Assembly: GCA_903864555.1 (NCBI GenBank)
Contig: CAIPGJ010000972.1
Location: 1 to 9,181, forward strand
Source of the DNA: an uncultured Pseudomonadota bacterium
Lineage (GTDB): Bacteria; Pseudomonadota; Gammaproteobacteria; Burkholderiales; SG8-39
DNA length: 9,181 nt
Direction: 5' to 3'
The notes beneath the pieces were generated by a model. It did not search any database. It saw only the letters and a list, made by a program, of their open reading frames with translations, and was not told the DNA's origin. Both the position numbers and the translations under genes were made by a program. Each line of letters starts with the position of its first letter. The stretch's first letter is position 1. Below are positions 1 to 7,319 of the stretch, in pieces.

Positions 1-9
1 TGAATGTGA

Positions 10-25
10 ACAGACCCTAGTCTGT
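10..25 (-). repeat. Small inverted repeat spanning the stop codon of the left-most gene
   Basis: ACAGAC (10-15) and GTCTGT (20-25) are complementary with a 4-nt loop, and the stop codon lies in the loop. On the minus strand it is followed by only an AT-leaning stretch, not a U-tract, and the window ends soon after. It may contribute to transcript ending but is too small to call a terminator. Confidence 0.25.
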
Positions 26-994
26 CAGCTTGGCATTGGTACTCTTTGCAATATCGGAAAAAAGCTTGGCTTCAGCCGCCAGTCTTTTTGCAGCCATATC
101 CGGCGTGTTGTTGACAATGTCAACACCAAGCTTCTCATAGCCTGCGATCACGCCCGGCTGCCTCAGTGCCTGGGATGCAGCGGAATACAGTCTGTCTAAC
201 GCCACTGTCGGCACGCCAACCGGTGTATTCAGCGAATAGGCAGTGCCTTTGATCTGCGTATATCCCAACTCAGCAAGAGTGGGCACATCCATGTAGGGGG
301 CGCGGCGCTGGCTCCCAGTAACAGCCATGAACTGGTACTTGTCACGCAGGCTGCTGGCCTGGGCCACCGTCACAAATCCCAAATGCACGTCGGCATTGGC
401 GAGCGCCACCATATAAGCCGATCCTGAACTGTTATAGGGAATATAGTTGGCCTTGACGCCCAGCGCGCGCAGCAGTTCCAGCATATAGAGATACAGACTG
501 GAGGCCGATGTGCCGAAGTTGAGCTTGCCTGGATTGGCCTGCGCATACCCCACCAACTCCTTCACCGTCTTCCAGCTCTGCCCCTTGGGTGATGCAAAAA
601 GAAGACGCGCCTCACCAATGTCCAGAATGGGCGGTAAGTCCTTGAGAGGGTCAAACTGAAGGTCTTTCATGATCAGCGGCAGGCTGGTCATGCTGCCCAC
701 CGACACGGCTGCGATCACATACCCGTCGTTCGGCACCTGCTTGGCGACATAGGTGTAGGCGATGGTCTGGTTGCCGCCGGTCTTGTTCTCCACAATCACT
801 GTCTGACCGAGGGACTTGGTCATTTCAGCGGCGATCAGCCGCACTGCTGTATCAATCGAGCCGCCAGCTGCGCTGGCGGAAACAATCCGCACTGTCTTGT
901 TAGGAAATTCCTGAGCCAACACGGGCTGCAGCGTTACGCTCACCAACCCTACCAAAATACCCCCCAGCCTCCACTTCATTCGGGCTTTCTGCAT
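17..994 (-). CDS. Bug/TctC-family periplasmic solute-binding protein (orphan tripartite tricarboxylate transporter receptor)
   Basis: 325 aa, normal length for the family. Residues 1-27 form a Sec signal peptide: basic start, hydrophobic stretch GGILVGLVSV, and a cleavage site after VLA before QEFPNK. The mature protein opens with the family pattern: FPNKTVRIV, the ligand-loop motif AAGGSIDTAVR (42-52), then GQTVIVENKTGGN (63-75) and NDGYVIA (89-95). Later family blocks are NPGKLNFGTS (154-163), YIPYNSSG (184-191) and DVPTLAELGY (236-245). Such receptors bind carboxylates or similar small acids in the periplasm; the ligand cannot be read from sequence. The start at 994 has GGAGG a few bases upstream, better than the Met at residue 6. 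It is the last gene of the minus-strand operon, 43 nt after the OYE gene. No TctA or TctB is present, which is common for this family in Burkholderiales. Confidence 0.93.
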   Translation of the reverse strand: MQKARMKWRLGGILVGLVSVTLQPVLAQEFPNKTVRIVSASAAGGSIDTAVRLIAAEMTKSLGQTVIVENKTGGNQTIAYTYVAKQVPNDGYVIAAVSVGSMTSLPLIMKDLQFDPLKDLPPILDIGEARLLFASPKGQSWKTVKELVGYAQANPGKLNFGTSASSLYLYMLELLRALGVKANYIPYNSSGSAYMVALANADVHLGFVTVAQASSLRDKYQFMAVTGSQRRAPYMDVPTLAELGYTQIKGTAYSLNTPVGVPTVALDRLYSAASQALRQPGVIAGYEKLGVDIVNNTPDMAAKRLAAEAKLFSDIAKSTNAKLTD

Positions 995-1037
995 GATTCC
1001 TCCATTGTCAACTGTTGGAATAGCTTCTGGACTGCTT

Positions 1038-2189
1038 TTAGGTCAATCGTGATTCGCAGGACCGGTCAAAAGCCATGATGGTCTCGCCGTTACGGATGCG
1101 TCGGGCCCACCCCGGATCCGAAAGCAGTGAGCGGCCCGAACCCACCAAATCGAAGTCGCCACGCCGGAAGCGGCGCATCACTTCCGGCAGATTGTTGTGC
1201 GCGCTAGCGGCGGCGATGGCCGTGCGATTGCTGGCATGCTCAGGAGCATCGAAATGCAGTCCGATACCCCCGATAGTCATGGTTGGCTTTCCGGTCACTT
1301 TTTTAGCCCAACCGGCGAGATTGAGATCCGAGTCTTCGAAGGTCGCACGCTCCACGCGGCGTTGGCTGGCATCGAATAGATCTACGCCGGCATCAGCCAG
1401 TGGAACGAGGATTTCCTCCAACTCTTTGGGATTGAGCACCAGATTGTTATGGTAGTCCTGCTGCTTGTGCTGCGAAAAACGGAACATGATGGGCATGTAC
1501 GCCCCGACTTCCCGACGCACAGCTCGGATTACCTCAACCGCAAAACGGGTACGGCCGACGTGATCGCCGCCGTAACGATCGGAGCGCTTGTTGGTCTCGC
1601 GCCACAGAAAGTTGTCGATCAGATAGCCATGGCCGCCATGCAATGCGATACCGTCGAAGCCGACGCCCTTGGCGCTGCGTGCGGCAAAGACGAAAGCGGC
1701 CACGATGTCCTCCACCTCCCGTTCAGTGAGAGATTCACCGGGCACCATCAGTTCCTTGAGCAGTTCAGGCTGTATGGAATGCTTCCCGACCGTCCCGATG
1801 GTGCCCGAGGGCCGCGCATTCGGATAATCCGGATAACGAGAAATCTTCGCGTTACGCAGTACCCCCATGTGCCACAGCTGGGGGAAAATTTTGCCTCCCA
1901 CTCGATGCACCTCATCAACCACACGCTTCCAGCCGGCTAGCGGCGCATCCCCATGCATCGCAGGAATGCCGGGCCGATCCACCGCAGCGCGATGGTCCAC
2001 CCCCACGCCTTCGGTGACGATCAGGCCCACGTCGGCTTCTGCACGCCGGCGATAATAGGCGGCCACATCCTCTCCGGGCACCCCCTCGGGTGAGAACATA
2101 CGGGTCATCGGTGACATCACGATGCGCGTACGCAAGGTGACCGAGTTGATCGTGAAGGGCTCGAACAACGCCGCGACTTCGGGATTCAT
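1038..2189 (-). CDS. NADH:flavin oxidoreductase, Old Yellow Enzyme family (FMN ene-reductase)
   Basis: 383 aa, a single TIM-barrel OYE domain. Visible landmarks are LFEPFTINSVTLRTRIVMSPM (9-28), the FMN-contacting QLWHMG (104-109), and HGGHGYLIDNFL (184-195). In the last, H184 and H187 match the substrate-anion pair and Y189 the proton-donor tyrosine of OYEs. NKRSDRYGGD (200-209) and the phosphate-binding GSGRSLLSDPGW (350-361) follow. There is no C-terminal 4Fe-4S/FAD extension, so it is not a full-length FadH-type 2,4-dienoyl-CoA reductase. Expected chemistry is FMN- and NAD(P)H-dependent reduction of an alkene conjugated to a carbonyl, in the cytoplasm. Its ATG overlaps the stop of the acyl-CoA synthetase (TGATG), and AAGGAG lies about 10 nt upstream, so translational coupling is likely. 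The context suggests an unsaturated acyl-CoA or acid as substrate, which is inference. Confidence 0.93.
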   Translation of the reverse strand: MNPEVAALFEPFTINSVTLRTRIVMSPMTRMFSPEGVPGEDVAAYYRRRAEADVGLIVTEGVGVDHRAAVDRPGIPAMHGDAPLAGWKRVVDEVHRVGGKIFPQLWHMGVLRNAKISRYPDYPNARPSGTIGTVGKHSIQPELLKELMVPGESLTEREVEDIVAAFVFAARSAKGVGFDGIALHGGHGYLIDNFLWRETNKRSDRYGGDHVGRTRFAVEVIRAVRREVGAYMPIMFRFSQHKQQDYHNNLVLNPKELEEILVPLADAGVDLFDASQRRVERATFEDSDLNLAGWAKKVTGKPTMTIGGIGLHFDAPEHASNRTAIAAASAHNNLPEVMRRFRRGDFDLVGSGRSLLSDPGWARRIRNGETIMAFDRSCESRLT

Positions 2190-4330
2190 CAGCTGGGTTC
2201 TCCTTGCATCGGATCCGCCAACGCAGCCTCGTTGCGCAACACCATCAGGGCATCTACGGCCACAACGCCTGCACCTGGCCCACCCACAATAACCGGATTG
2301 ACATCGACTTCATCAAAATTTTCCCCGGTCTGCTCCAGCAGCCCGGCAATGAGCAGTACCACCTTGATCAAGGCTTCGTGATCGATGGCCTGTCCCTGCA
2401 GTACCGGCAGACGCTTCAGCAAACGCGCCGCTTGCCGGCGCGTAAGTGGCAGCGTGCAGAAAGCGGCGTCGCTTCGGCTATCCACGTCGGCACCACCGGC
2501 GCCTACGGCCATGACCAGACCCAGTTCCGGATCGCGCACCGCGCCAATGATCATTTCGACACCTGCGGGCGCCATACGCTGCACCAGGATGCGTGCGTCA
2601 CCGAGCCCCTCAGCCACAGCCTGAATGCGCGCCCAAGCCGCGCGCACTGCATCCGCATCGCTGAGACCGAGCAGCACCCCGTGGCCCACGCCACGGTGCA
2701 GCATTCGTTGCGAAAGCAGCTTGAGCGCCACGGGGTAGCCAAGCAAGTTGGCCGCCGCGACTGCCAAGTCTGCCGAAGGGGCGAGTTTTTCAGCAGGACA
2801 GACTACCCCACAATGCCGCAGGATCGCTTTGCCCTCGTCTTCCAGCAAAGCGGCATGACCGGCGGCGCGTGCCCGCTCGATGATGGCATGCACTTCTCCA
2901 GGCAGAGCAGGCCCCTGTTCCTCCCCCCCGTCTGCCGCATCGTGCTCAGAAGGCGAATACTCCAGCCAGGACTTGATCGCCTGTATGCCAGTATCGGGTG
3001 CCTCGATCACGACAAGCCCCGCATGGCGCAACATCTGGTGCGCTTCACACCCTGGAAGGTCATAGCTGAGCAGTACCACTGGTTTGGGCAAATCGGCCGT
3101 AGCCTTGATGATGGCGGGAATGATGACCTTGGTGCGTTCCCGCTGTGTGGCAGTTTCCATGATAACGATGACGCCCATGCCCGGATCTTCGGCCAGGGCA
3201 CGCAGGGCCCGGGGCAACTCCGTACCATCTCCGCTGAGATACACGCCGCCCGTATCAAAGGGATTACTGGGAGTGACCGTGGTGAGGGCCGCGCGCATTC
3301 TTGCCTGCGTCTCGGGTGAAGGTACCGGTGCCACCAGGCCGCCGCGTACGAACATGTCGGCCAGCATCACAGTAAGTCCGCCGCCCATGCCCATGCCGCC
3401 CACGGTCTTGCCGGTGCTGGGGCCGTGCCTGGAAAAAAGCAGCGCAGTGGTGAGTGCATGATCGATGGATGCTGCCTCGATTACACCCAGTTGAGATGCG
3501 ATCCCCCTCCAGACAGAACCGTCGCCGGTCAGTCGGCCGGTGTGGGAGGCGGCGGCACGACTGCCTGCCGCCGTGGTGCCACCCTTGATGAAGATCACCG
3601 GTTTGCCGGCCCGGTTGCAGGCGGCGATGCCCCGGCGCAGGTCCCCCAGATCACGCACGCCCTCCATGTAGCAGATGACCAGGCGCGATTCGCTGCGGTG
3701 CGCAATGTACTCGAGGACCTCGCCGAACGTGACATCCATCTCGTTGCCAATGGCGACCTTGAAGCAGAATCCCAGGCCCATGGCGATGCCGCGGCTGAGA
3801 ATGGCCGTGGAAATGCCGCCGCTCTTGGAGACGATGGCCACCGGTCCATGCGGAACCACAGAAGGCATGTTGCCGGTGGCTGTGCTGACCGTGTGGGTGG
3901 CAAAACTGCAAACTCCAATGGTGTTGGGCCCGATAATGCGAGTGATTGAAGATCCGCCGTGTGCACGAGCCAATCCATCCTGGAGTGCATTGCCCTCCTC
4001 ATTGTGCTGTTCGGTAAAGCCGGTGGCCACGATGGTGACAGCCGGCACTCCCAAGCGCACACACTCTGCCAATACCGGCTCTACCGACTGCCTGCGTACG
4101 CCAATCACACATAAATCAGGCCGCTGGGGCATGGCCGACAGGCTGGGAAGACAGGGAAATCCATCCACGCTGGTCTGCCTGGGATGAATGGCCGTGACCG
4201 GCACGGTCGCGCCGAAATTGCGAAGATTCCACAGCACTAGCTCAGCGAATCCTCCCTTTTTCTCACCGGATGCACCGACCACAGCGATGCTCCTGGGTTC
4301 AAAAAAGGGCGTCAGGGAGGCCTTAGTCAT
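2189..4330 (-). CDS. Acyl-CoA synthetase, NDP-forming (fused alpha-beta, ATP-grasp type)
   Basis: 713 aa from the ATG at 4330. This start is preferred because AGGTG sits 6 nt before it, while the GTG at 4339 (3 residues longer) has no ribosome site. Domains in order are: CoA-binding Rossmann (about 1-130, FFEPRSIAVVGAS); succinyl-CoA-synthetase-like domain (about 140-300) with the phospho-histidine loop ASHTGRLTGD, H263; second ligase domain with the Gly-rich GGMGMGGGLT (311-320); and C-terminal ATP-grasp (about 485-713). The last includes YPVALKLLS (532-540), GVEMIIGAVRDPELG (590-604), and E674/N678 in EVDVNPV. The fused order resembles bacterial members such as the feruloyl-CoA synthetase FerA of Sphingobium. 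Reaction: acid + CoA + ATP to acyl-CoA + ADP + Pi, in principle reversible with ATP gain. It starts 63 nt after the DUF35 stop. The substrate cannot be inferred from sequence. Confidence 0.93.
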   Translation of the reverse strand: MTKASLTPFFEPRSIAVVGASGEKKGGFAELVLWNLRNFGATVPVTAIHPRQTSVDGFPCLPSLSAMPQRPDLCVIGVRRQSVEPVLAECVRLGVPAVTIVATGFTEQHNEEGNALQDGLARAHGGSSITRIIGPNTIGVCSFATHTVSTATGNMPSVVPHGPVAIVSKSGGISTAILSRGIAMGLGFCFKVAIGNEMDVTFGEVLEYIAHRSESRLVICYMEGVRDLGDLRRGIAACNRAGKPVIFIKGGTTAAGSRAAASHTGRLTGDGSVWRGIASQLGVIEAASIDHALTTALLFSRHGPSTGKTVGGMGMGGGLTVMLADMFVRGGLVAPVPSPETQARMRAALTTVTPSNPFDTGGVYLSGDGTELPRALRALAEDPGMGVIVIMETATQRERTKVIIPAIIKATADLPKPVVLLSYDLPGCEAHQMLRHAGLVVIEAPDTGIQAIKSWLEYSPSEHDAADGGEEQGPALPGEVHAIIERARAAGHAALLEDEGKAILRHCGVVCPAEKLAPSADLAVAAANLLGYPVALKLLSQRMLHRGVGHGVLLGLSDADAVRAAWARIQAVAEGLGDARILVQRMAPAGVEMIIGAVRDPELGLVMAVGAGGADVDSRSDAAFCTLPLTRRQAARLLKRLPVLQGQAIDHEALIKVVLLIAGLLEQTGENFDEVDVNPVIVGGPGAGVVAVDALMVLRNEAALADPMQGEPS

Positions 4331-4393
4331 CACAGGCACCTGGATGAATGGGAAGCGATACCGATAGGGGCAATTCCGGCCATTGGGTCTGAG

Positions 4394-4819
4394 TCAGTGA
4401 CTGCCGGACTGTTCGATGACTTCGAAGAAGGGCAGCTTCATACCGCCCCCGATCTGCACGAATTTTGCGCGGACCGGGGAGTCCATGGGCGTTTCCTCTC
4501 CCCTGGGGGAAACGATCCGGGTCACCATGCGAATGCCCTCTTCAAGCCTCACCATGCCCAGAATATAAGGTACTTCCGACGCCCAGGCTGCGTTCATCGG
4601 CCGGTAGACAACTGAGAATGTTTCGAGCACACCCCGCCCGGACGCCGGCTTCCACGTGAAACCGTCCGCACCGCAGGCCACACAATGCGAGCGTGGAAAC
4701 CAATTGATCGTGTTGCAGGCATTGCAGCTCTGCAGCAGGAACTTGTCCTCTTTGCAACCTTCCCAGAACGGCCTGCTTTCGGGACGGGGCTGCGGGATCG
4801 GCAGCTTGTATTCCTTCAT
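4394..4819 (-). CDS. DUF35 Zn-ribbon / OB-fold protein, partner of the thiolase-like protein
   Basis: 141 aa, typical for stand-alone DUF35 proteins. The N-terminal rubredoxin-like zinc ribbon has C32-x2-C35 (SCNACN) and C46-x2-C49 (HCVACG). It is followed by the OB-fold, with GRGVLETFSVVYRP (61-74), PYILGMVRLEEG (84-95) and a C-terminal strand ending LPFFEVI. These proteins are not enzymes alone. They pack on thiolase-fold partners and complete their acyl-CoA sites, as in BbsA/BbsB (toluene pathway) and the ChsH2 DUF35 domain with Ltp2 (steroid side-chain aldolase). The ATG overlaps the stop of the thiolase-like gene by 4 nt (ATGA), with a G-rich ribosome site (AAGGGGG) just upstream. This is strong evidence of stoichiometric co-production with that gene. 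All four zinc ligands are intact. Confidence 0.93.
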   Translation of the reverse strand: MKEYKLPIPQPRPESRPFWEGCKEDKFLLQSCNACNTINWFPRSHCVACGADGFTWKPASGRGVLETFSVVYRPMNAAWASEVPYILGMVRLEEGIRMVTRIVSPRGEETPMDSPVRAKFVQIGGGMKLPFFEVIEQSGSH

Positions 4820-6027
4820 GGCATCCCCCTTCTCAGGATGGTGACGGGGAAAGCGCCCTTGTTCGCTCCATAACCCTGCATGATGGAAGTCCGGGCACCG
4901 GGAATCTGTCGAGCACCAGCCTCCCAGCGCAACTGCCGGGCCATCTCGATGAAATGAAATGTCCCGCCCGGAGCGCCGGTGTGACAGTAGGAAAGCATCC
5001 CGCCATGGGTGTTGAGCGGCGTCCTGCCCCCCGGCCCCAGTCGCCCCCCGCGAATGAATGCGGCACCCTCACCCTCACCACACAAGCCCAGTGCCTCCAT
5101 GTACAACCAGGGCATGAAGGCAAACGGGTCATAGCAGAAGTGAACATCGAAATCCGTCGGCTTGAGGCCGGTACGATCCAACGCGCGCTTCACCGCGATG
5201 GAAGAACCCTCGCGTATGGAATACAGCGAAGCGATCTGGCCCAAATCATCCGTCACGATGCCGTGGCCATTGCCATAGACGACTTCCGATGCCAGCAACG
5301 TCAGGGCGCGATCCCCATACTCCCTGGCACGCTCCAGGCTAGTGAGCACCATGGCCGTCCCACCATCGGAGACCAGCGAACAGTTCAGGCGACGCAGCGG
5401 ACTGGCCACCATGGGCGAAGCCAGCACATCTTCCTTGGTGATGCGCACCTTGCCCATCTGCGCCTTGGGATGAAGATTGGCCCAGGCCCTGGCCGCCACC
5501 GACACCTCGGCCAGATCCTCCTCGGTGGCCCCGTAATCACTCATGTACTTGCGCGCAAACATGGCGAAGGTCGCAACGATCAGCGTGCCGAAGGGTGATT
5601 CGAACTCGGAATCGCGCCGCTCTGCCTTCTTAGTCAGCGAGACATCACTGCCGGCCGAACCCTCGCTTTCGGCACCCGCAATCACTACGTAATCGCAGAC
5701 GCCAGACCGGATGGCCATCATCGCCTCGCGCAGGGTGCCTCCGCTGGAAGCAACCGAGCCATGCTTGCTGGTCTGTATCCATTGCATCTTTTCGCTGTTA
5801 AGACCGACGTATTGCGCCACACTCATGGCATGGCGCGTGCGCGGCTCGGCATTGGAGTCAATGGTGATTAAGCCGTCTATCTGCCCCTTTTCCAGACCGG
5901 CATCCCGGATGGCTTCATTGATGGCCTGGGCGTATAGCGAATGCGAACTACGCCCCAGCGACTTGCCGATGTCCGACTCGCCTATGCCGATGACTGCGAC
6001 GCCAGTTGAATAGTCCTTGCCGGTCAT
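4816..6027 (-). CDS. Thiolase-fold (SCP-x/lipid-transfer-like) protein lacking catalytic cysteines; candidate retro-aldolase
   Basis: 403 aa, full length for the SCP-x thiolase group. The N-terminal half carries VAVIGIGESD (10-19), SVASSGGTLREAMMAIRSG (91-109, the nucleophile-helix segment) and VSDGGTAMVLTS (219-230). The C-terminal half carries HFCYDPFAF (296-304), EALGLCGEG (311-319), LNTHGGMLSYCHTG (338-351) and GARQIPGARTSIMQGYGANKG (371-391). The C-terminal part lines up well with human SCP2 thiolase as I recall it. The first cysteine of the protein is C111 and none follows C348, so both thiolase cysteines are absent (the nucleophile position is A93). H349 of the GHPxG-like motif is kept. 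Y299 and Y347 lie where aldolase relatives have proposed catalytic tyrosines. The start has GGAG about 8 nt upstream. It is the first gene of the operon, overlapping DUF35. Databases may label it thiolase or acetyl-CoA acetyltransferase, which is probably wrong for the reaction. Confidence 0.88.
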   Translation of the reverse strand: MTGKDYSTGVAVIGIGESDIGKSLGRSSHSLYAQAINEAIRDAGLEKGQIDGLITIDSNAEPRTRHAMSVAQYVGLNSEKMQWIQTSKHGSVASSGGTLREAMMAIRSGVCDYVVIAGAESEGSAGSDVSLTKKAERRDSEFESPFGTLIVATFAMFARKYMSDYGATEEDLAEVSVAARAWANLHPKAQMGKVRITKEDVLASPMVASPLRRLNCSLVSDGGTAMVLTSLERAREYGDRALTLLASEVVYGNGHGIVTDDLGQIASLYSIREGSSIAVKRALDRTGLKPTDFDVHFCYDPFAFMPWLYMEALGLCGEGEGAAFIRGGRLGPGGRTPLNTHGGMLSYCHTGAPGGTFHFIEMARQLRWEAGARQIPGARTSIMQGYGANKGAFPVTILRRGMP

Positions 6028-6120
6028 CTCTTCTCCGAATGCGGGCGTGTGTCAGACCGGGGCGCCACTAACTGGCTTTCCCGCAACGCGGCGTCCCACG
6101 AATCGCCCCGGCCGGCGCTT

Positions 6121-6147
6121 TTTATAAGTATCAGTATGAGCTGTCAA
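6121..6147 (-). promoter_or_regulatory. Candidate sigma70 promoter of the five-gene minus-strand operon
   Basis: On the minus strand, a perfect -35 box TTGACA (6142-6147) is followed 15 nt later by TATAAA (6121-6126). A TAAAAA hexamer offers a 17-nt spacing alternative. It is the only strong sigma70-like pair seen in the 172-nt gap between the dehydrogenase stop and the thiolase-like start. It would leave a leader of about 85-90 nt. The promoter is read by eye; no transcription start is known. Confidence 0.6.
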
Positions 6148-6154
6148 AACTTTT

Positions 6155-6186
6155 CGCAGCAGATGCTACCATGCCTGCATGCTGCG
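6155..6186. repeat. Imperfect inverted repeat upstream of the operon promoter
   Basis: CGCAGCA (6155-6161) and TGCTGCG (6180-6186) are complementary. The pairing extends inward as TGC/GCA (6164-6166 and 6177-6179) if a 2-nt GA bulge on the left arm is allowed. It lies between the dehydrogenase stop (6200) and the -35 box (6147). The left part, CGCAGCAGATGC (6155-6166), is identical to 7304-7315 inside the perfect dyad of the divergent promoter region. No U-tract follows directly on either strand (AAAAGTTTT follows on the minus strand), so a regulator site is favoured over a terminator. Confidence 0.4.
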
Positions 6187-6199
6187 TCGCTCGCCTTCT

Positions 6200-7147
6200 C
6201 TAGGCCAGAACGCGAATCGGCTTGCCCTGCATGTACGCCCGTGCATTTTCCACACAATCGGTAAAGTAGACCCGGTATCCCTCCTCCACCACATAGCCGA
6301 TATGGGGTGTGGAGATCACCTGCGGAAGGTGGCGAAAGGGATGGTCATGCCGCAGTGGTTCTTCCTCGAAGACATCGACGCCATAGCCAGCGATTCGTCC
6401 GGAAATCAGCATATCCAGGAGCGCCACCTCGTTGACAAGGCCTGCCCGAGAGGTATTGACCAAATAGGCCTCTTTTCGCATCTGCCCGAGGTCAAGCTCA
6501 TCGATGATGAGGCGGCTGCGCTCGCTCAGCGGCATGTGGATGGTGATGGCATCGGCAGTGGAAAGCAGTTCCTGCTTGGACACGGCACGCACCCCTTCGG
6601 CCGCAGCGCGCTCCGGGTTCAGATTGGGACTCCAGGCAATGACCTTCATGCCGAAGGCCCTGGCCACCTTCGCCACCGGTATACCCAGTTTACCCAGGCC
6701 CACTATACCCAGGGTACGCTCCCATACCGATTGACCCAGGCTCATCTGCCACCCACCAGCCCGGACACCCGCATGCTCATGGGCCGCTTTTCGGAACAGC
6801 GAAAGCAGCAGCCACCAGGTGATTTCCACGGTAGCCGTTGCAAACGAGCGCGTCTGGCACACGGTGATTTTCTGTTCGCGTGCCGCCTCCATGTCGATCG
6901 TGACCTCATTGCGGCCTCCCGTGGCCAGAATCAGACGCAGCTGCGGCAAGCACTCCAGAATTGCGCGAGTCAGCTTCGTACGCTCGCGCGTGAGACACAC
7001 GGCATCGAAGGCGGCCAGGCGATTGACCAGCTGCCCCGCATCCGTCACATGGTCGGCAAAGGCCACCACCTCGGTGCCGGGCAATGACGCCCAGTCCGCC
7101 AGGGAAATAGCCACCTGCTGATAATCATCGAGTATTGCGATGCGCAT
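6200..7147 (-). CDS. D-isomer-specific 2-hydroxyacid dehydrogenase (NAD(P)-dependent)
   Basis: 315 aa from the ATG at 7147, chosen because GAGGGA sits 6 nt upstream and the protein then begins MRIAILDDYQ, as family members do. In-frame starts at 7165 and 7219 add residues without a better ribosome site. The catalytic lobe occupies about 1-100 and 285-315. The nucleotide lobe between them carries TLGIVGLGKLG (145-155, the GxGxxG motif at 150-155). The catalytic set is complete: R234 in NTSRAG, E263 in DVFEEEP, and H282 in TPHIGY. It should interconvert a D-2-hydroxyacid and its 2-oxoacid; the substrate is not predictable. NTSRAGLVNE replaces the more usual NTSRG-x-LVDE, a minor difference. It precedes the operon on the same strand but is separated from it by a 172-nt promoter-bearing gap. 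It is divergent from the VOC gene. Confidence 0.92.
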   Translation of the reverse strand: MRIAILDDYQQVAISLADWASLPGTEVVAFADHVTDAGQLVNRLAAFDAVCLTRERTKLTRAILECLPQLRLILATGGRNEVTIDMEAAREQKITVCQTRSFATATVEITWWLLLSLFRKAAHEHAGVRAGGWQMSLGQSVWERTLGIVGLGKLGIPVAKVARAFGMKVIAWSPNLNPERAAAEGVRAVSKQELLSTADAITIHMPLSERSRLIIDELDLGQMRKEAYLVNTSRAGLVNEVALLDMLISGRIAGYGVDVFEEEPLRHDHPFRHLPQVISTPHIGYVVEEGYRVYFTDCVENARAYMQGKPIRVLA

Positions 7148-7258
7148 GTTGTGTCCCTCATTCATTGACAAGCGATCTCGCCGTACGGGCCTCTTTATCG
7201 GAGGTTGCAGCGTAGGCACATAGGCTCAAGTGCAACACTTCACAAACGATGGTTGAAG

Positions 7259-7285
7259 TTGTTGATTCTCGTTTTGCAGTATAAG
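7259..7285 (+). promoter_or_regulatory. Possible promoter of the VOC-SBP unit
   Basis: TTGTTG (7259-7264) and TATAAG (7280-7285) are spaced 15 nt on the plus strand, a plausible but short sigma70 pair. Transcription would start at about 7291-7293, inside the left arm of the perfect dyad, a classic repressor position. It would give a leader of about 147 nt. Evidence is hexamer resemblance only. Confidence 0.3.
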
Positions 7286-7286
7286 T

Positions 7287-7319
7287 CGATGCATCTGCTG
7301 CATCGCAGCAGATGCATCG
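7287..7319. promoter_or_regulatory. Perfect 15-bp inverted repeat, candidate operator of the divergent promoters
   Basis: The left arm CGATGCATCTGCTGC (7287-7301) and right arm GCAGCAGATGCATCG (7305-7319) are exact reverse complements around a 3-nt centre ATC. No T-run follows on either side, and it lies 5' to both divergent genes, so it is not a terminator. Placement just after a TATAAG box suggests a dimeric or tetrameric regulator binding site. A cruciform or RNA hairpin is an alternative. The regulator itself is not encoded in this window. Confidence 0.6.

Noticed and set aside
2204..3319. Long plus-strand open frame (371 codons) opposite the acyl-CoA synthetase
   Set aside because: It is antisense to a fully supported ATP-grasp domain, has no recognisable domain and no ribosome site. 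It is low-complexity in His, Arg and Gln, as expected from a GC-rich shadow frame.
4331..4339. GTG start giving an acyl-CoA synthetase three residues longer
   Set aside because: There is no ribosome site before the GTG, whereas the ATG at 4330 has AGGTG at proper distance and starts the protein as relatives do.
6683..6716. Repeated ACCCAG words suggesting a tandem repeat
   Set aside because: They encode the Gly-Leu-Gly-Lys-Leu-Gly nucleotide-binding turn of the dehydrogenase, so codon repetition explains them.
6179..7087. Plus-strand open frame (302 codons) opposite the 2-hydroxyacid dehydrogenase
   Set aside because: It lies entirely over a gene whose cofactor motif and catalytic Arg/Glu/His are intact. 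The frame shows no family motif of its own.
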